A DNA stretch of 64,000 nt from Bombyx mori (GCF_030269925.1 NC_085131.1:2556001-2620000); one strand, 5' to 3'. Shown: positions 22,829-42,550, numbered from the stretch's first letter. Notes: a model not told the origin generated them from the letters alone. Program-made: numbers and translations.

Positions 22829-23282
22829 TTAATAAAAAATAGACAATGAATATAAATCAAACAGAGAACACAAAAATCTAGTCGTCACACGAGTGTTTGT
22901 CTGAATTGATTATAAAACTCACGACCCTCGGTCCAGTAGTCAGAGCTTATTACTTTACCAGGTCACTCATACATATTTCTTATCGTAAAGATTATCTTCA
23001 ATTACAAAAATGTTCAGAAACAAAAATTTCGCAAGAAACCACTAAGCCGCCGCACAGGACGAATCTAGGATACAATGTGCTCTGGGGAAATCATGTACAT
23101 GTAACATGCAATTTAAGACACAAACAGACACGACCCAAGGGTATAAACTATTTAAATAGTACTTATTCCTGTAATTCTTTTCGGTAAATTACATTCATGA
23201 ATTGACGGATGTATTCCTCCTATGTGGGCCATTAGAGTCATTGAGTGTGTTACACTTAACTTTTGTACTAATATAAGGAGGA

Positions 23283-23421
23283 AACTTTTTGAAATAAAAC
23301 TTGTTTAGGAGCGTTGAGTGTAAAATTTAACTCGAGACAGATTCATGACGGCTCGAGAGAAAAGATACAATTTAGGACGAGCAAGAGTGAGAAAATAGAC
23401 AGAGCGTCTCGCGAACCACTT
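23283..23421 (+). repeat. partial copy of the 2.9-kb MITE-like repeat
   Basis: Collinear with 2868-2995 (gtaaaatttaactcgagaca, gacgagcaagagtgagaaaa, gcgtctcgcgaaccactt). Cut off where the T-run of the next element starts. Confidence 0.55.
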
Positions 23422-23765
23422 TTTTTTTCTTATCCATGCTGATAGCTTTCGGAATCACTTGACTTTTTTTTCTTACCCATGCTGATAGCCTTTAGGCTAT
23501 ATGAGCGTTACCCTGGTGTGTAGGTGAGCTCTCGGGGCTCAAACCGGAGGTGTTGCTAACACTGGCCCTAGTAAGAGCAGTGCTTCGCAGAATCTACCAC
23601 CGGATTGGAACCGCGACCCGCTGAGAAGATCCAGCGAGAAACTCAGTTGGTTATGTCTGTGGGTTAATTTACTCACCGAGCCCTTTCGTTGCAAGCTATG
23701 GGTACGGCGAGAACGGTGCCCGGTGCTTGAGGTTCCTAAAAGCACCGTTAGTGGATCCTACCACC
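23422..23765 (-). mobile_element. retrotransposon 3' UTR copies, reversed, with a partial duplicate
   Basis: Reverse-strand copy of the block at 25.6 kb, extending to its 5' side (gcaacgaaagggctcggtgag in the element sense). The T-run end and next 25 bases (ttcttatccatgctgatagc) occur twice, at 23422-23450 and 23465-23493. This suggests one truncated copy next to a longer one. Confidence 0.65.
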
Positions 23766-23779
23766 TACCACCAGTAAAA

Positions 23780-24690
23780 TGTTTCTAATGTATTATTCTT
23801 GAAAATAATCTGGTACATAACAGTTCCTCCCGGAAGTCATCAACCCTATTAATAATGCTGACGACTTCACGATACCAAGGTTATATTTTATAACAGATAG
23901 TTTGAAAGATTGCAGAACCATTATAATTTGTACATATAGATTCAGATTATACACACTTCTATACTTCTATAGACTTAGAGCTAATATCTCAAGATGGATG
24001 ATGACATTCAGATCGTGATAATGAACTCCTGTAGTTTGTAGAATGAACATTATATGGCTTTACACCTTCATATCTATTTTATAATGTTAATGACATCCAA
24101 AATGATGTCATACATATTATTAACATAGATTAAAATACCACAATAGTTTTTACTACCGAATTATTTTATGATAAGCAGTCTAGCAACTTAAACGATAAGA
24201 GCTAGGAGGCTTCATGACAGAAATATTCATAACGATTGTAAATCCCCATGCGTGCTATAAGGTTTCTAGTACAAGACAATTCCTTAATTATGTAAGTCGC
24301 TTGTGTACGTTTGGTGGGTTGACAAGTGCTTAGATAAACACCTACCACAGGATTCGAACCAAGAAGTTGCGTGACTCTTAGCTGATGCATGTTAACCTAA
24401 TTAAGGTCTTTCTTAAGCTGCATAGTGGGTGTTTTTGATTTATTTAATATCAGAACATTTACTCTGTCTCTAAGGTATTGCATATTGGTCGACACCGAAT
24501 TTTTGGAACTATTTTCTAATTTCCTCTTAAATAAAATCAAATATTTAATGACGTATTTAGATTCTTGTGATAGTGCTGACTATCAGTACCAGTTAGACTA
24601 AACCAGAAATTGATGTCTTCGTGTGACTAATTGGATTTCATAACGCACTACAATAATATTAATTTTGGGTCTTTGTGTGTGCATAGCTGG
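23780..24690. other. intergenic stretch with an old SINE trace
   Basis: 23960-24060 weakly recalls a Bm1-like tail. A tRNA-like head lies at 24.35 kb. No gene. Confidence 0.4.
24348..24400 (-). other. tRNA-like pol III promoter remnant, other SINE family
   Basis: On the minus strand, ggttcgaatcc (24350-24360) is a perfect B box, and taggttaacatg 39 bases upstream resembles an A box. No cloverleaf acceptor stem was found, so it is more likely the head of a SINE unrelated to Bm1 than a tRNA gene. Confidence 0.35.
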
Positions 24691-24693
24691 ATT

Positions 24694-24963
24694 TCTATAC
24701 TAATATTATAAAGAGGAAAGATTTGTTTGTTTGTTTGTATTGAATAGGCTCCGAAACTACTGAACCGATTTAAAAAATTATTTCACTGTTGGAAAGCTAC
24801 GCTATCCCCGTACGGGTGACATAGGCTATATTTATTATATTTTCAAAAAAATTAGGGATCCTTACTGAAACTCCAATAATGTAACCCAATGTGTAAAAAA
24901 AATACCTAAAATTCTTTACATCGCGTGCGCTACTTCCCAAGCGAAGCCGGGGCGGTCCACTAG
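24694..24963 (+). mobile_element. Helitron family B (LEP1-like)
   Basis: Same start as at 21.1 kb; ends gccggggcggtccaCTAG then T. Closer to the family consensus than the 21.1-kb copy. Confidence 0.8.
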
Positions 24964-25042
24964 TATGTTATAAAGAACACGCAGTGAGCGGTCAAAATAA
25001 AACTCATCTGAATTTTCTTAAGTAAAAATAACATAAAACAAA

Positions 25043-25190
25043 CAGCCGCTGTAACTATACTTGAGACCTTAGAATTTATATCTCAAGGTGAGTGGCGGAT
25101 TTACGTTGTAGATGTCTATGGGCTCCAGTAACCACTTAACATCAGGTGGACTGTGAGCTCGTCCATCCATCTAAGCAATAAAAAAAAAAA
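25043..25190 (+). mobile_element. Bm1-like SINE, 3' half
   Basis: Begins cagccgctgtaactatactt; ends in A11. Confidence 0.88.
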
Positions 25191-25602
25191 CAAATTAAAG
25201 TATACCTTATAAAAGTTTAATTTAAAAAAATATATTAAAACAATGTTGGTGCGCCCTGCTATTATCTGCGAACCAAGGTTTTTGCCGGACAGTAGTGCCA
25301 GGATTACGGCTTTATTTCTCGTTCACTCGTCTCACTAACAAAAAGGAAACAAAATGCATTTTACGTATAATCTGTGTATGGTTTGCAAAATAAATTCGAT
25401 CGTGTTTCGTTAATAGCTCCAATTTAATTAAATAAGCCGGATTTCGAACCGAGCGAGCTTTTGATGTTTTGATAGGCAACGTTGAGTCTTATATTTCAAA
25501 GGTCCGATGTGTGAATTTTGGTACTAGTTCACTTGCCTGCTGAAGCCTCCAACTTTGTGTGACACATTCCATAACGACAACTACAACAGATAAGTGAGAG
25601 TG

Positions 25603-25798
25603 TTCAGCCCACTGAGGTTCTCGCCGGATCTTCTCAGTGGGTCGCGTTTCCGATCCGGTGGTAGATTCTGCGAAGCACTACTCTTGCTAGGGCCAGTGTT
25701 AGCACCACTCCGGTTTGAGCCCCGTAAGCTCACCTACACGTTAGGGCAAAGCTGATATAGCCTCTCAAGGCTATCGGCATAGGTAGGGGGAAAAAAAA
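25603..25798 (+). mobile_element. retrotransposon 3' UTR copy with 7-bp duplication
   Basis: Carries the GC-rich block ctcgccggatcttctcagtg ... gatccggtggtagattctg shared with 7.25, 23.6 and 57.5 kb, and ends in ggtaggggg plus A8. The repeat gagagtg at 25596-25602 and 25799-25805 is a likely target-site duplication. No coding part remains. Confidence 0.65.
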
Positions 25799-25805
25799 GA
25801 GAGTG

Positions 25806-27140
25806 AGCAGCGGGCGCTAAGTCAATACTAGAAGAGCCCCAATTTCAATTTAAACGTAGATAATAACGAACTGTGAATATTCTGACACGTTAATCTTATG
25901 TGAATTTCCTTTTTTCCAATATCGAAACATTGCGGGTACTTTAGATAAAAATTACCATATCTAAATTAAAAGAAAGAGTGCACTGATTACGGCCAAACTC
26001 GTCGCACATGGTACTATGAGTCATAGCAGTCCGAGGTGGTTGATTCCTGAATGGTATACCATCACCCTCTCACCATCCTCATCGGACTTATGACTAGCTA
26101 TGAGTTTTTTATACAAAGATTGAAGAGATTTATAAATGAGCACTTTTAGTTTGCAGATTCTGCATTTATATTAAGGATATGGTTGAATAAACTAAGGATT
26201 CAAATTAAAGAATCATCAAACTCTCTTTTCACCAATCCAATGATGGTAGGTCTCTTCATATGTCATAGTTTTCTTTCGGTCTTTCACATAGATAAACAAG
26301 TTATTTTCATGAACGGTTTTTACAATCGCTACTCAAGATCCCACCCAGCTGAACATGACCGTTGATCGCGTCTCGACGTTCCACGCGAATTATCTCAAAT
26401 GAAGACATTATCCGGCCGGGACGTGCGCCCGCGCTGTATACGTGATCTTTATGCGGACCTCAACGTGATTCGATGTAGGGTTCAAGGTTTATTATGATAT
26501 TTTAGTTTGGCTGTATAATAGTATAGTCTGATAATAACAACGGATGGAATGGTACTATTTGTGCTAGTAACGTATAGTTACTTTGGCAAGGTAATCAAAA
26601 TTTGCTTTAGGCAAGTCGCAAAATGTAACCAATTTGTTGGATATGTTTTTGGGGCAGATAATGCTCTTCTAGGACTGAGTATATTTTATCGCCTAAGGAG
26701 CGGCAACCATATCGGTTTATAAGTATATAGATTTTGTCTTTTTCTTCAGTACCTAGGTACATGGATAGAACAGGACAAAGTATGGCATTTTCATATCTAA
26801 AATAGTGTTGCGACGTTACAATAACCATAGTAACTATTACTCGTAGTGTAAAAAATTCAAAACGATTTAGTACTACTTGTTATTTAACTGTTACAATTCC
26901 CAGTTTTTGTACTTTTATTTAGCAACTTAAGCAACAACTTAAATTTAATTTAATAAACTTACCACTCATAAACCAAACTTCATCGCTGTTTGAATGAGAG
27001 GGCCATTTGATAAGGCCCACTGTGAGCGACCACTTAACATCACTGGCAATACACGCTTGTCAGTCTTGTGTCTTGAGCTATTTCGGTATTTGCAATGAGA
27101 TGCGTAGAATGGTTAGTTAGGCTTCGCTACGTATCTCATG
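25806..27140. other. intergenic stretch, single-copy-looking
   Basis: No recognised element. Short frames at 26183-26365 and 26607-26828 have no domain features. Confidence 0.45.
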
Positions 27141-27144
27141 TTTT

Positions 27145-27235
27145 CGGGAATCGGTGGCATGCAGACAACGCAGGACCGGTCGTTTTGGCGAGTCTTCGTG
27201 GAGCCCTGTGGGCTGATAGATAGATGTTAGCTGTC
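27145..27235 (+). mobile_element. decayed RTE-type LINE 3' end
   Basis: Similar to 1290-1370 (ggcatgcagacaacgcaggaccgg vs ggatgcaggcagcgcaggatcgg in order), with a gata-rich tail. Diverged and non-coding. Confidence 0.45.
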
Positions 27236-27344
27236 CCAAGATCTGTCAGTACATTTAAAGCATAGCTAAACTGCCACAGTTTAATTCTGTTTTCATTATA
27301 ATTACTACATTTTAGAATTACCATAATTTAATTATAATGGGTAA

Positions 27345-27480
27345 TTTTTTTTTTTTTTAATTCCCTTGTAAGCAGACGAGCATACGGCCCACCTGATGGT
27401 GAGTGGTTACCGTCGCCCATGGACTTCAGCAATGCCAGGGGCAGAGCCAAGCCGCTGCCTACCGGAAAGCCACTGCCTAC
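27345..27480 (-). mobile_element. jockey-type LINE 3' tail, reversed
   Basis: A T-run at 27345-27358 is followed by the reverse complement of the LINE UTR and last codons. An 18-base segment near 27460-27480 (gccactgcctaccg) is duplicated. It abuts a + strand SINE tail at 27498, so the two 3' ends point away from each other. Confidence 0.7.
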
Positions 27481-27497
27481 CGATTGCATTCGTTATT

Positions 27498-27634
27498 CGT
27501 GTAACTATACTAAGACCTTAGATTTCATATCTCAAGGTGGGTGGCGGTGGTTGAAGACGTCTATGGGCTCCGGTAACCACCTAACATCAGGTGGGCCGTG
27601 AGCTCGTCCACCTACCTATGCAACAACAAAAAAA
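27498..27634 (+). mobile_element. Bm1-like SINE, 3' half
   Basis: Joined back to back with the reversed LINE tail ending at 27480. Tail variant gcaacaacaaaaaaa. Confidence 0.8.
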
Positions 27635-27639
27635 CAGGA

Positions 27640-29050
27640 CGGATCGCATTACATACATACATTTGTATTAAACTATAAATGTTAAAACCGCAAAAACGTG
27701 TGCTAATAAAAAAGCATGCGTTGAATGTGACTTCAACCGTCCATTAAGCCTCGCGTTCTGTTAATAAAAACAAAAATAAAAACAGAAAAGATACTAGAAT
27801 CGATGAATGATTGATGGTTACAAATCAATGGTGTCTGGTTCAACAGATCATTGCATAGTAACAAACGACTGGTCACGGATATGTTGAGTTAGAAACGTTT
27901 TTATTGAAGGGGTATGCATATGTATTTAGAGATATACATGAGGAGTTTTTTATAAAAATATTACTTAGGAATCCGTCCACGGTTACTCGTGGCCTACATT
28001 TTACATCGCATGGTCGGAAAGCCCTGCTTTTACGTCATACGCTTTCCCCGGATTCAAACTGTTATCATACCGACTACACAACTCTCTGAAATCTACGTTT
28101 GATGGGAATCTGAAAACTTATACAACAATTTACACTTATTTTCTAATTATTAATATAGCTCAATTACTTTATTAGTTCCAATGATTTTTTCCTAAACAGT
28201 TTTTAAGGATGATTTAAATGTTGAGCTTATTAAGGGTATTACATTACTTACATATTACGCTAAGAATAATTTAGGCGCTTATCAGACAGTCAACAAAGTT
28301 TAGGGAACACAGCAAAGACTACGCTAACTGTTAACAGGTATTTGATGAAACGCCAATACGAAATCGTTTTCAAAACAATCTTGTCAGACATTCTCCGAAC
28401 AACATTTTTTGTTCGACACTCATTAATCCTTTACCTCCCACTTCAAAAAGCTATAATGTGACTTTTTGCAAACAGTGGGCCATGGTTAACGCATTCTCGG
28501 GTTCGGCAAAAAGTTTACGCTCATTAAGATGTAGGTTCGTACACCGCCACCCGTTAGATAGACGTTTAAAAAACTTGGAAACAAAAGAACTGGATTGACT
28601 ACGCGGACTGCTTTTTATGAATTTATATTGTTGGTTGATGTATTCAGGGGTTCACTGCGAAAATTAGGTTTATTTGTTGACTACAAAACCATACCAGCTT
28701 GATGCTATTCCACTACTGTTTTAGCATTTAATGATGCGGAAAAAGAATTTAAACATAATACGACCCCAGACATAGATTATACACAAAACTAAATACCAGA
28801 CAGCACCAGCTAATCACATTTTTTACGTATAGGTAAATAAATGAATTGATTTTAAATGCTGTGGAACTATAAAAATCTCCAAACTCATTTAAGAGTACGA
28901 TGTATGAGTACGAGTTAATGATAAGAAGCTTATTAATGTGAGACCTGAGGTGACGTGACGGTGAGATGACGTTTTCCTTCGACGTAAACCGCTACAGTAA
29001 GGTCTTATAGATTCTTGACCAGACAGATATCTTGGTGCTAGCAATTAGAC
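27640..29050. other. intergenic stretch
   Basis: AT-rich, no repeat partner in the window, no credible gene. Confidence 0.45.
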
Positions 29051-29055
29051 CTGTA

Positions 29056-29450
29056 TTTTTTTTTTCCAACTTAGATGGGTTGATCAGCTCACGCCCCACC
29101 TGGTGTTAAGTGGTTACCGGAGCCCATAGACATCTACAGCGTAAATGCCGCCACCCACCTTGAGAACAGAGTTCTAAGGTTTTTAGAGTACAACGGCTGC
29201 GCCACCCTTCAAACCGAAACGCATTACTGCTTCACGGCAGAAATAGGCAGAGTGGTGGTACCTAGTCGTTTAGTGGGTGGGCCCTAAAATCCTTGGGCCC
29301 GCGGTCTGCTCACAACACCATGCAGATTGTTGAGTCTCACATACCCCGCGCGCCCCTTATGCGCGGGTACCTTGTAGGAGGTTCGGCCCCCGGCCCGTAA
29401 AAAAAAAGGGTGGTGGTACCTACCCGCGTGGACTACAAGACGTCCTATCA
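29056..29450 (-). mobile_element. Bm1-like SINE split by a LINE UTR
   Basis: Two body pieces, 29056-29264 and 29410-29450, separated by the 145-bp insert and sharing the duplicated gtggtggtaccta. Confidence 0.9.
29265..29409 (+). mobile_element. 145-bp truncated LINE UTR nested in a SINE
   Basis: Nearly identical to 43206-43340 of the larger copy, ending in an A-run. It is flanked by gtggtggtaccta at 29252-29264 and 29410-29422, a duplicated piece of the host SINE. Exact duplication shows insertion by target-primed reverse transcription after the SINE was already there. Confidence 0.9.
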
Positions 29451-29904
29451 CGATGTTTCTTTGGCCAAACGTCATCATTCTTATAGCTAAATTCAAGTAC
29501 ATCAATTGAGAGATTTATTTTATTATCATAGGGATGTGACGACACGATCTAGTATTTCGATATCTGCAACCGGGGTGCTTAGTAATAATGTTGAACGCAG
29601 ACGCCCTGTAAACATAGTCGTTAACATTCGTTCACGTAATAACTTTATTAAACTGGTTCTTACGGTCAATATTAAACACCGACACTTGGACGCCTCATGG
29701 GTAATCAGGGGTCGATAGTTGCAATTTGAAGATATTTTAGAGACAGAACGTTTTGAAATAAACTTTTCGATGAAAATTTGGAAACGGTAATTGCATGATC
29801 ATGTTTTTATATAGGTATTTAATTTTTCAATATTAAATCAATAAAAAATATAAATTTTTCAAAAAAGGACGAGGTTGTCGAGCCTTTATACGTACATCAA
29901 AAGA

Positions 29905-30022
29905 ATGAGACTCATGTTTCAAGATGGCGATGGCATTGACGTGATTGATGTCTATGGGCTCCAGTGACCACTTAACACCCAGTGGGCCCTGAGCTCGTCC
30001 ACACATTTTAGCAATTAAAAAT
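29905..30022 (+). mobile_element. Bm1-like SINE, 3' third
   Basis: Starts near gagactcatgtttcaagatg; tail gcaattaaaaa. Confidence 0.75.
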
Positions 30023-30024
30023 AC

Positions 30025-31165
30025 TAAAATTTTCTAGATCAAAGGTTTTCGAGGAGTTTCTATCTGAAAGCTATATTTGTCATGTGGTTCAATTTTGTCA
30101 AGATCTGATCAGCAATTTTTAAGTTAAACTTAATAACGCATTTTTTATTAACTTCGACTAGATTGATTTATATTCTCATTTTATTTTGTAAACGTTGGTT
30201 TAATTTTTTGTTAAAAATTTCTATTGTTAAAGTGCGTGTAAGAAAGAAAGAGACAGTATATTAATTATATCTTTAAAATTGCCCCATCTGTCTCTCTATC
30301 ATTTCACATATTTATCTCTTTTTATTTCGGTAGAAGTCTGGCTGACTGGCTGCATGCTGTTAAATGATTATCGTGATTATCAAAGATCACTATTTAAATT
30401 TAAAAACGTTTTTTTTTAATCCAATTACAAATTTCTCAGCATTTGTTAGCTTTTTTTTAACATAGTTAGGTTTAACTTAAAAAAATCCTACTTAACGGAA
30501 CCCATGCAAAACATTTTCGATACCTTTTTATTTATATTTTACAACACGATATTACATTTTACAATCCGCGATGACCAATCATCTACAATGTTATATAAAA
30601 ACGATTTTATGATTTCACATCCTCAATTGTAAGAATATGTAAAGCTTCAATGTTTATATCGAGAAAGTGTTATTGTTGGAATTACGTTTTTATGTGAACC
30701 TTTAAAATATAAAATAAAAACTGAACATGCTGTATTATTATGCTTATAATTCTTTTGTGTTTTTGATGTGTAAAGTGATTTATTTCATCCAGATTAACTG
30801 AACAGAGTTTCGTGTGCTTACTGACGCCTGTTGTAACATTGTGTGCTAGATCAGCTAATACCATCATATCGTCAATATACCGACTATTTTCAACACCAAC
30901 CATTTTTAGTCGCGTTGTCCGGTTTAAAGACGGTCAGAAATATTACAATTAAGCATTCAGCCTCGTGTTCCAAGATGGATATCACAAATACGATACCAAC
31001 GGTCAAAGTATTGGGTAATGATTGACGCATCCCCGAAAATCCATGATAGAACCATATAAGAACAGGTAGGCTAGGAAGTTTCAACTTTCTTCCACATACA
31101 CCGTAGAGTGCTAAAACGTAGGGCCATGCAACTTCCAGCGAAAAAAAAAACATTGATATGAACTT
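30025..31165. other. intergenic stretch
   Basis: Very AT-rich to 30750, then mixed. Frames at 30682-31153 overlap on both strands and show no domain. Confidence 0.4.
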
Positions 31166-31170
31166 CCCAC

Positions 31171-31340
31171 AGCAGCCGTGAAGCAGTAATGCGTTTCGGT
31201 TGGAAGGGTATGAGACCTTAGAACTTATATCTCAAGGTGGGTGGCGCATTTACGTTGTAGATGTCTATCGGCTCCAGTAATCACTTAACCACCAAATCGG
31301 CAGTGAGCTCGTCTCTAAATCTAAGCAATACAAAAAAAAA
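31171..31340 (+). mobile_element. Bm1-like SINE, internal deletion
   Basis: gccgtgaagcagtaatgcgt is joined to tgagaccttagaac with the middle missing. Confidence 0.8.
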
Positions 31341-31874
31341 CATAAACATAAATCTGCAAAAAAAAACCTATTTGTTAACAATCAACAAAAACTCAACCAC
31401 TACAATCGGGATTTGAGCTGTGCGCTTCTGTGCGCATTTAAAATAAGTTTATCCAACCATGACAATGTCGATAGCAACAGCCAAACCGGTGAGAGTTTGT
31501 TCGATAAAAGCAGAAACATTATTTATCGGTACCAACATGTGAAGGTGCGCCAAAAAATACTGACTTTTGAGGTAAGTTAATGTTTTGGAAGTGATTGTGA
31601 AAGAATACAATGTGTTAATTTAATACTTGTTCGGTATTTTCTTTTTTTTTTCTTTTGTTTGTTTTGATGTCCAAATTTATTAGTACAGTGTTTGTTACTC
31701 TATGTTTAAGCTTACATTTCGAATAAAACGACTAATATTTTTGGAAGTATCTCTGTACTCGAATTAACTACATTTTACTGAAATGTAATTTGAAAATGAA
31801 ATTTTTAGCAATTTAAATGATACTGTATTTACCGATTGTGTAGATTGAACACTATTTAACCTGAAACTACAATG

Positions 31875-32301
31875 TTTTTTTTTTTTATTGCTTAGGTGGA
31901 TGGACGAACTCACAGCCCACCTGGTGTTAAGTGGTTACTGGAGCCCATACGTAAATGCGCCACCCACCTCGAGATATAAGTTCTAAGATCTCAGTATAGT
32001 TACAACGGCTACCCCACCCTTCGAACCAAAACGCATTACTGCTTCACAGCGGAAATAGGCGGGGTGGTGGTACCTACCCGTGCGGACTCCCAAGAGGTCC
32101 TACCACCAGTGATTACGCAAATTATAATTTTCCAGGTTTGTTTTTTATTACACGATGTTATTCCTTCACCATGGAAGTCAATCGTGAAAATTTGTTGAGT
32201 ACGTATTTCATTAGAAAAATTGGTACCCGCCTGCGGGATTCGAACACCGGTGCATCGCTACATTCGAATGCACCGGACGTCTTATCCTTTAGGTCACAAC
32301 A
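31875..32301 (-). mobile_element. Bm1-like SINE, full length
   Basis: Includes the head (gattcgaacaccggtgcatc and ggacgtcttatcctttaggt on the + strand). It ends 390 bases before the start codon of the IQCA1-like gene, inside its likely promoter region. Confidence 0.9.
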
Positions 32302-32640
32302 GAAATAGAAATGAAACAGAAATATTTCATACAGTACGTCCGACATATTATATTCTATTTTGAAATCAGTCTATTCTAAGAAGGAATTCGTAGTATAAGT
32401 AATAGTACTCTTACGTTTCTTTGGTCAAAATTTTTTTAAAATATCATTAAATAATAACTTAGTGTAAAATAGTACAAAGAAAATATTAAACTCGAGATCA
32501 AATTGTAAAAGTATTATTAAGTAATTGAGAAACAATTTAAGAAACGGTGGGAGCTGTAGTTAGCTTTAAGTAAATTAATTATTAGGCATAATAAACATTT
32601 ACTGCATGGAATGAATACTAAGACATAGCTTACACTAAAC

Positions 32641-32688
32641 ACCATACATTTTCACAGAATAATTGCAAGGTTATTAATATAATAAAAT
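32641..32688 (+). promoter_or_regulatory. 5' leader of the IQCA1-like gene, possible upstream intron acceptor
   Basis: The sequence just before the ATG is AT-rich. A ttttcacag at 32650-32658 could be a splice acceptor for a non-coding first exon. No TATA box or initiator could be assigned, so the transcription start is unknown. Confidence 0.25.
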
Positions 32689-39991
<7,303 letters not shown>

Positions 39992-40025
39992 ACCACGAGA
40001 TCTTGTCATATATGAGGCAGAAGAA

Positions 40026-40031
40026 ATAAAA
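40026..40031 (+). promoter_or_regulatory. poly(A) signal of the IQCA1-like gene
   Basis: AATAAA lies 35 bases after the stop codon at 39989-39991, giving a short 3' UTR. It is the first such hexamer downstream. Confidence 0.55.
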
Positions 40032-40775
40032 GCTATATACAGAAGTATCGAAGGCAGTACGAGTATATTTTTAATGCGTTCGTTTTGTCATTACCAACAT
40101 GTATTGTTTAAAGAGACGTATAAATTTATATAACATAAACAAATATGAGCTTTATTTTTATACTTATTAAGTTTTCAGATCGTAAATCAAAACGGTAACG
40201 ATCTCGTATAAAAAGTATCTCACAAATAGACAGTTAAGTGAGGTACTTAAAGAATTTAAAACTCAGTCATTCACGAGCCGAACATTAAAATTCGAGATTC
40301 GCAAAAAGGGAAATTCCCTAAGAGAATCGCGTATAAAAGTACTTTGTAGTCGAAACTTATGTGCCGTGGATTGTCGAAAAACAGATATGCTATTTTTTTA
40401 TTTACCAATACCTATTTAGTATTTATTATAAACACTAAAATAATGAGTAAGATAAATTTAAAGCAAATTCACGGGTGAATACAATATGCCGCATTATTAC
40501 TCAAAGCATTGATTGACGAGACGAATCGGAAAACTATTACTTAAAGCAATTGTAGATGACCAATCAGTAGTGATCAATGTCACTGATGGACCATAATGAT
40601 GTTAAAGGCACAGCCAAAGAAGCTGCCACAGTGAAATCTTTTCTAATCTAAATTGAAGATAGACATACAGTGCCAAAATCTGAGGAGAAATCATTCTAGA
40701 GCCAAAGTAAGCCAGAGGCAAACTTGAATTTCTCGGTCAAACACGATGCTTCTATTTATCAAAAAAAAAAAAAAA

Positions 40776-41206
40776 TTTATTGCTTAGATGGGTGAATGAG
40801 CTCACAGCCCACCTGGTATGAAGTGGTTACTGAAGCCCATAGACATCTACAACGTAAATGCGCCACCCACCTTGAGATATAAGTCCTAAGGTCTCAATTA
40901 TAGTTACAACGGCTGCCCCACCCTTCAAACCGAAACGCATTACTGTTTCACGGCAGAAATAGGCGGGGTGGTGGTACCTACCCGTGCGGACTCACAAGAG
41001 GTCCTACCACCAGTAATTACGCAAATTAGAATTTTGCGGGTCTGATTTTTATTACACGACGTTATTCCTTCACCGTGGAAGTCAATCGTGATTTTGTTGA
41101 GTACGTATTTCCTTAGAAAAATTGGTACCTGCCTGGGATTCGAACACCGGTGCAACGCTCAACACGAAAGCACCGGACGTCTTACCCTTTAGGCCACGAC
41201 GACTTC
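40776..41206 (-). mobile_element. Bm1-like SINE, full length, odd tail
   Basis: Head at 41125-41206. On the minus strand the tail reads aataaa followed by T15 (A15 on the + strand, 40761-40775) instead of an A-run, so the A15 may belong to something else. Confidence 0.88.
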
Positions 41207-41209
41207 AAA

Positions 41210-42550
41210 ATTCTTCAACGACTGTTCAAGGGTCTCTTTTAATTGCCTTTTTGGTCTGGAAATATCCCGAAACCAGATTCAATTTTATTTCGTCGCGCAT
41301 TGTACAGACAAAGAGTTTCTTCTTTGTAAAAAGGGGTGCCTGGAGAGGTCTGCAAAAATTCACACCTGTCCTTTCACACGAGAATCAGATATAGAGGGTA
41401 TTATAGTCGGGTAATATCCGATCGAACGCCCTTTTCAGTCGTTGAGTTATGTTCATTTCTATATCTGCAATTATTGAAATACATTAGAAGAGCTTATTAG
41501 TAAGGTATGGTGGAATCCCAGAACTGTACTCCAGGTCTGATTCTTTATACAACGAAGCAATCCTGCATTCCAGTTGGAGTTATGACAGCGATTAACTTCG
41601 ATCATTACGTGTTAATACATCGTCACGTTAACTAAGAGTTCATATGATAGCTTTTGTTTAATAAAACTAATAAAATCTATTGATAAAGCAAATTTTACAT
41701 ATTATTCAATTAGAATATTATTACGAAGCCTACAAAAGACGTCGACTATGAAAATAAAACACATTACTTTGCACACACAAAGGTACTCTTACAGAGATTT
41801 TCAGTTTTCCCTTTGTGAAGTTCCCTCTTTGTAAGAGGTACAAAAATAGTGGAACTCGATTTTTAGGGTACCGTTATAAGGTGATAGATGCTTTACGAAT
41901 AAACAATATTCTAACGGAGAAGATGTTCATACAACAGACAGACACCCGCTTTGCTAGGTAGACGAAGAGTCCAATTGGAATTGTTATTGTTCTAGAAATT
42001 TCTGGATTCTCAATTTTTTTACACTTTTGTTCGATTTATGTTGCATATTAAAAATAAAAATATCAAACATTTAGGGAAAACATTTAGGGAAATCCGGGCA
42101 CCACTAATGCCACAGATTTTGGACGTAAGCTTGGAAGTTAAGCGTAAAAATACTATTGTTCTGGCAAGTGTATACGTCGTAAGCGGATCCTCTTGTTTAT
42201 GTTTGTTAATATTGCTTAAAACACTTGCCACTAAGTGAGCTGTGAGATCGCTTGTGATTTCCGAAATTGTTAATATTAAAACATGGGTACGCTATTTCAT
42301 AGACTGGGACAGGAGAAGCAAGCCTTTTCGCCAATCGCGCAAACAGCATCTTGGTTACAAGCCGACACTGATATTTTATACTGAACTCTAATCTCTGTTC
42401 ACAGGACATTCTTGACCAATATTTTTTGCGTACCAGGATTCGTTTTGTGCATTCTCTGGGTTTTTTTTGTGAGGCCTGTTTGCTTCTGACGTCAAGCATT
42501 TTAGCTGCAAACGATTATTTAACTTTATTTACATTTTACTGTTGCCAACT
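41210..42550. other. intergenic stretch
   Basis: Holds 66- and 70-codon frames on opposite strands (42019-42238) without recognised domains, and a tandem catttagggaaa at 42068-42092. An upstream exon of the 44.5-kb gene could lie here, but none is convincing. Confidence 0.4.
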
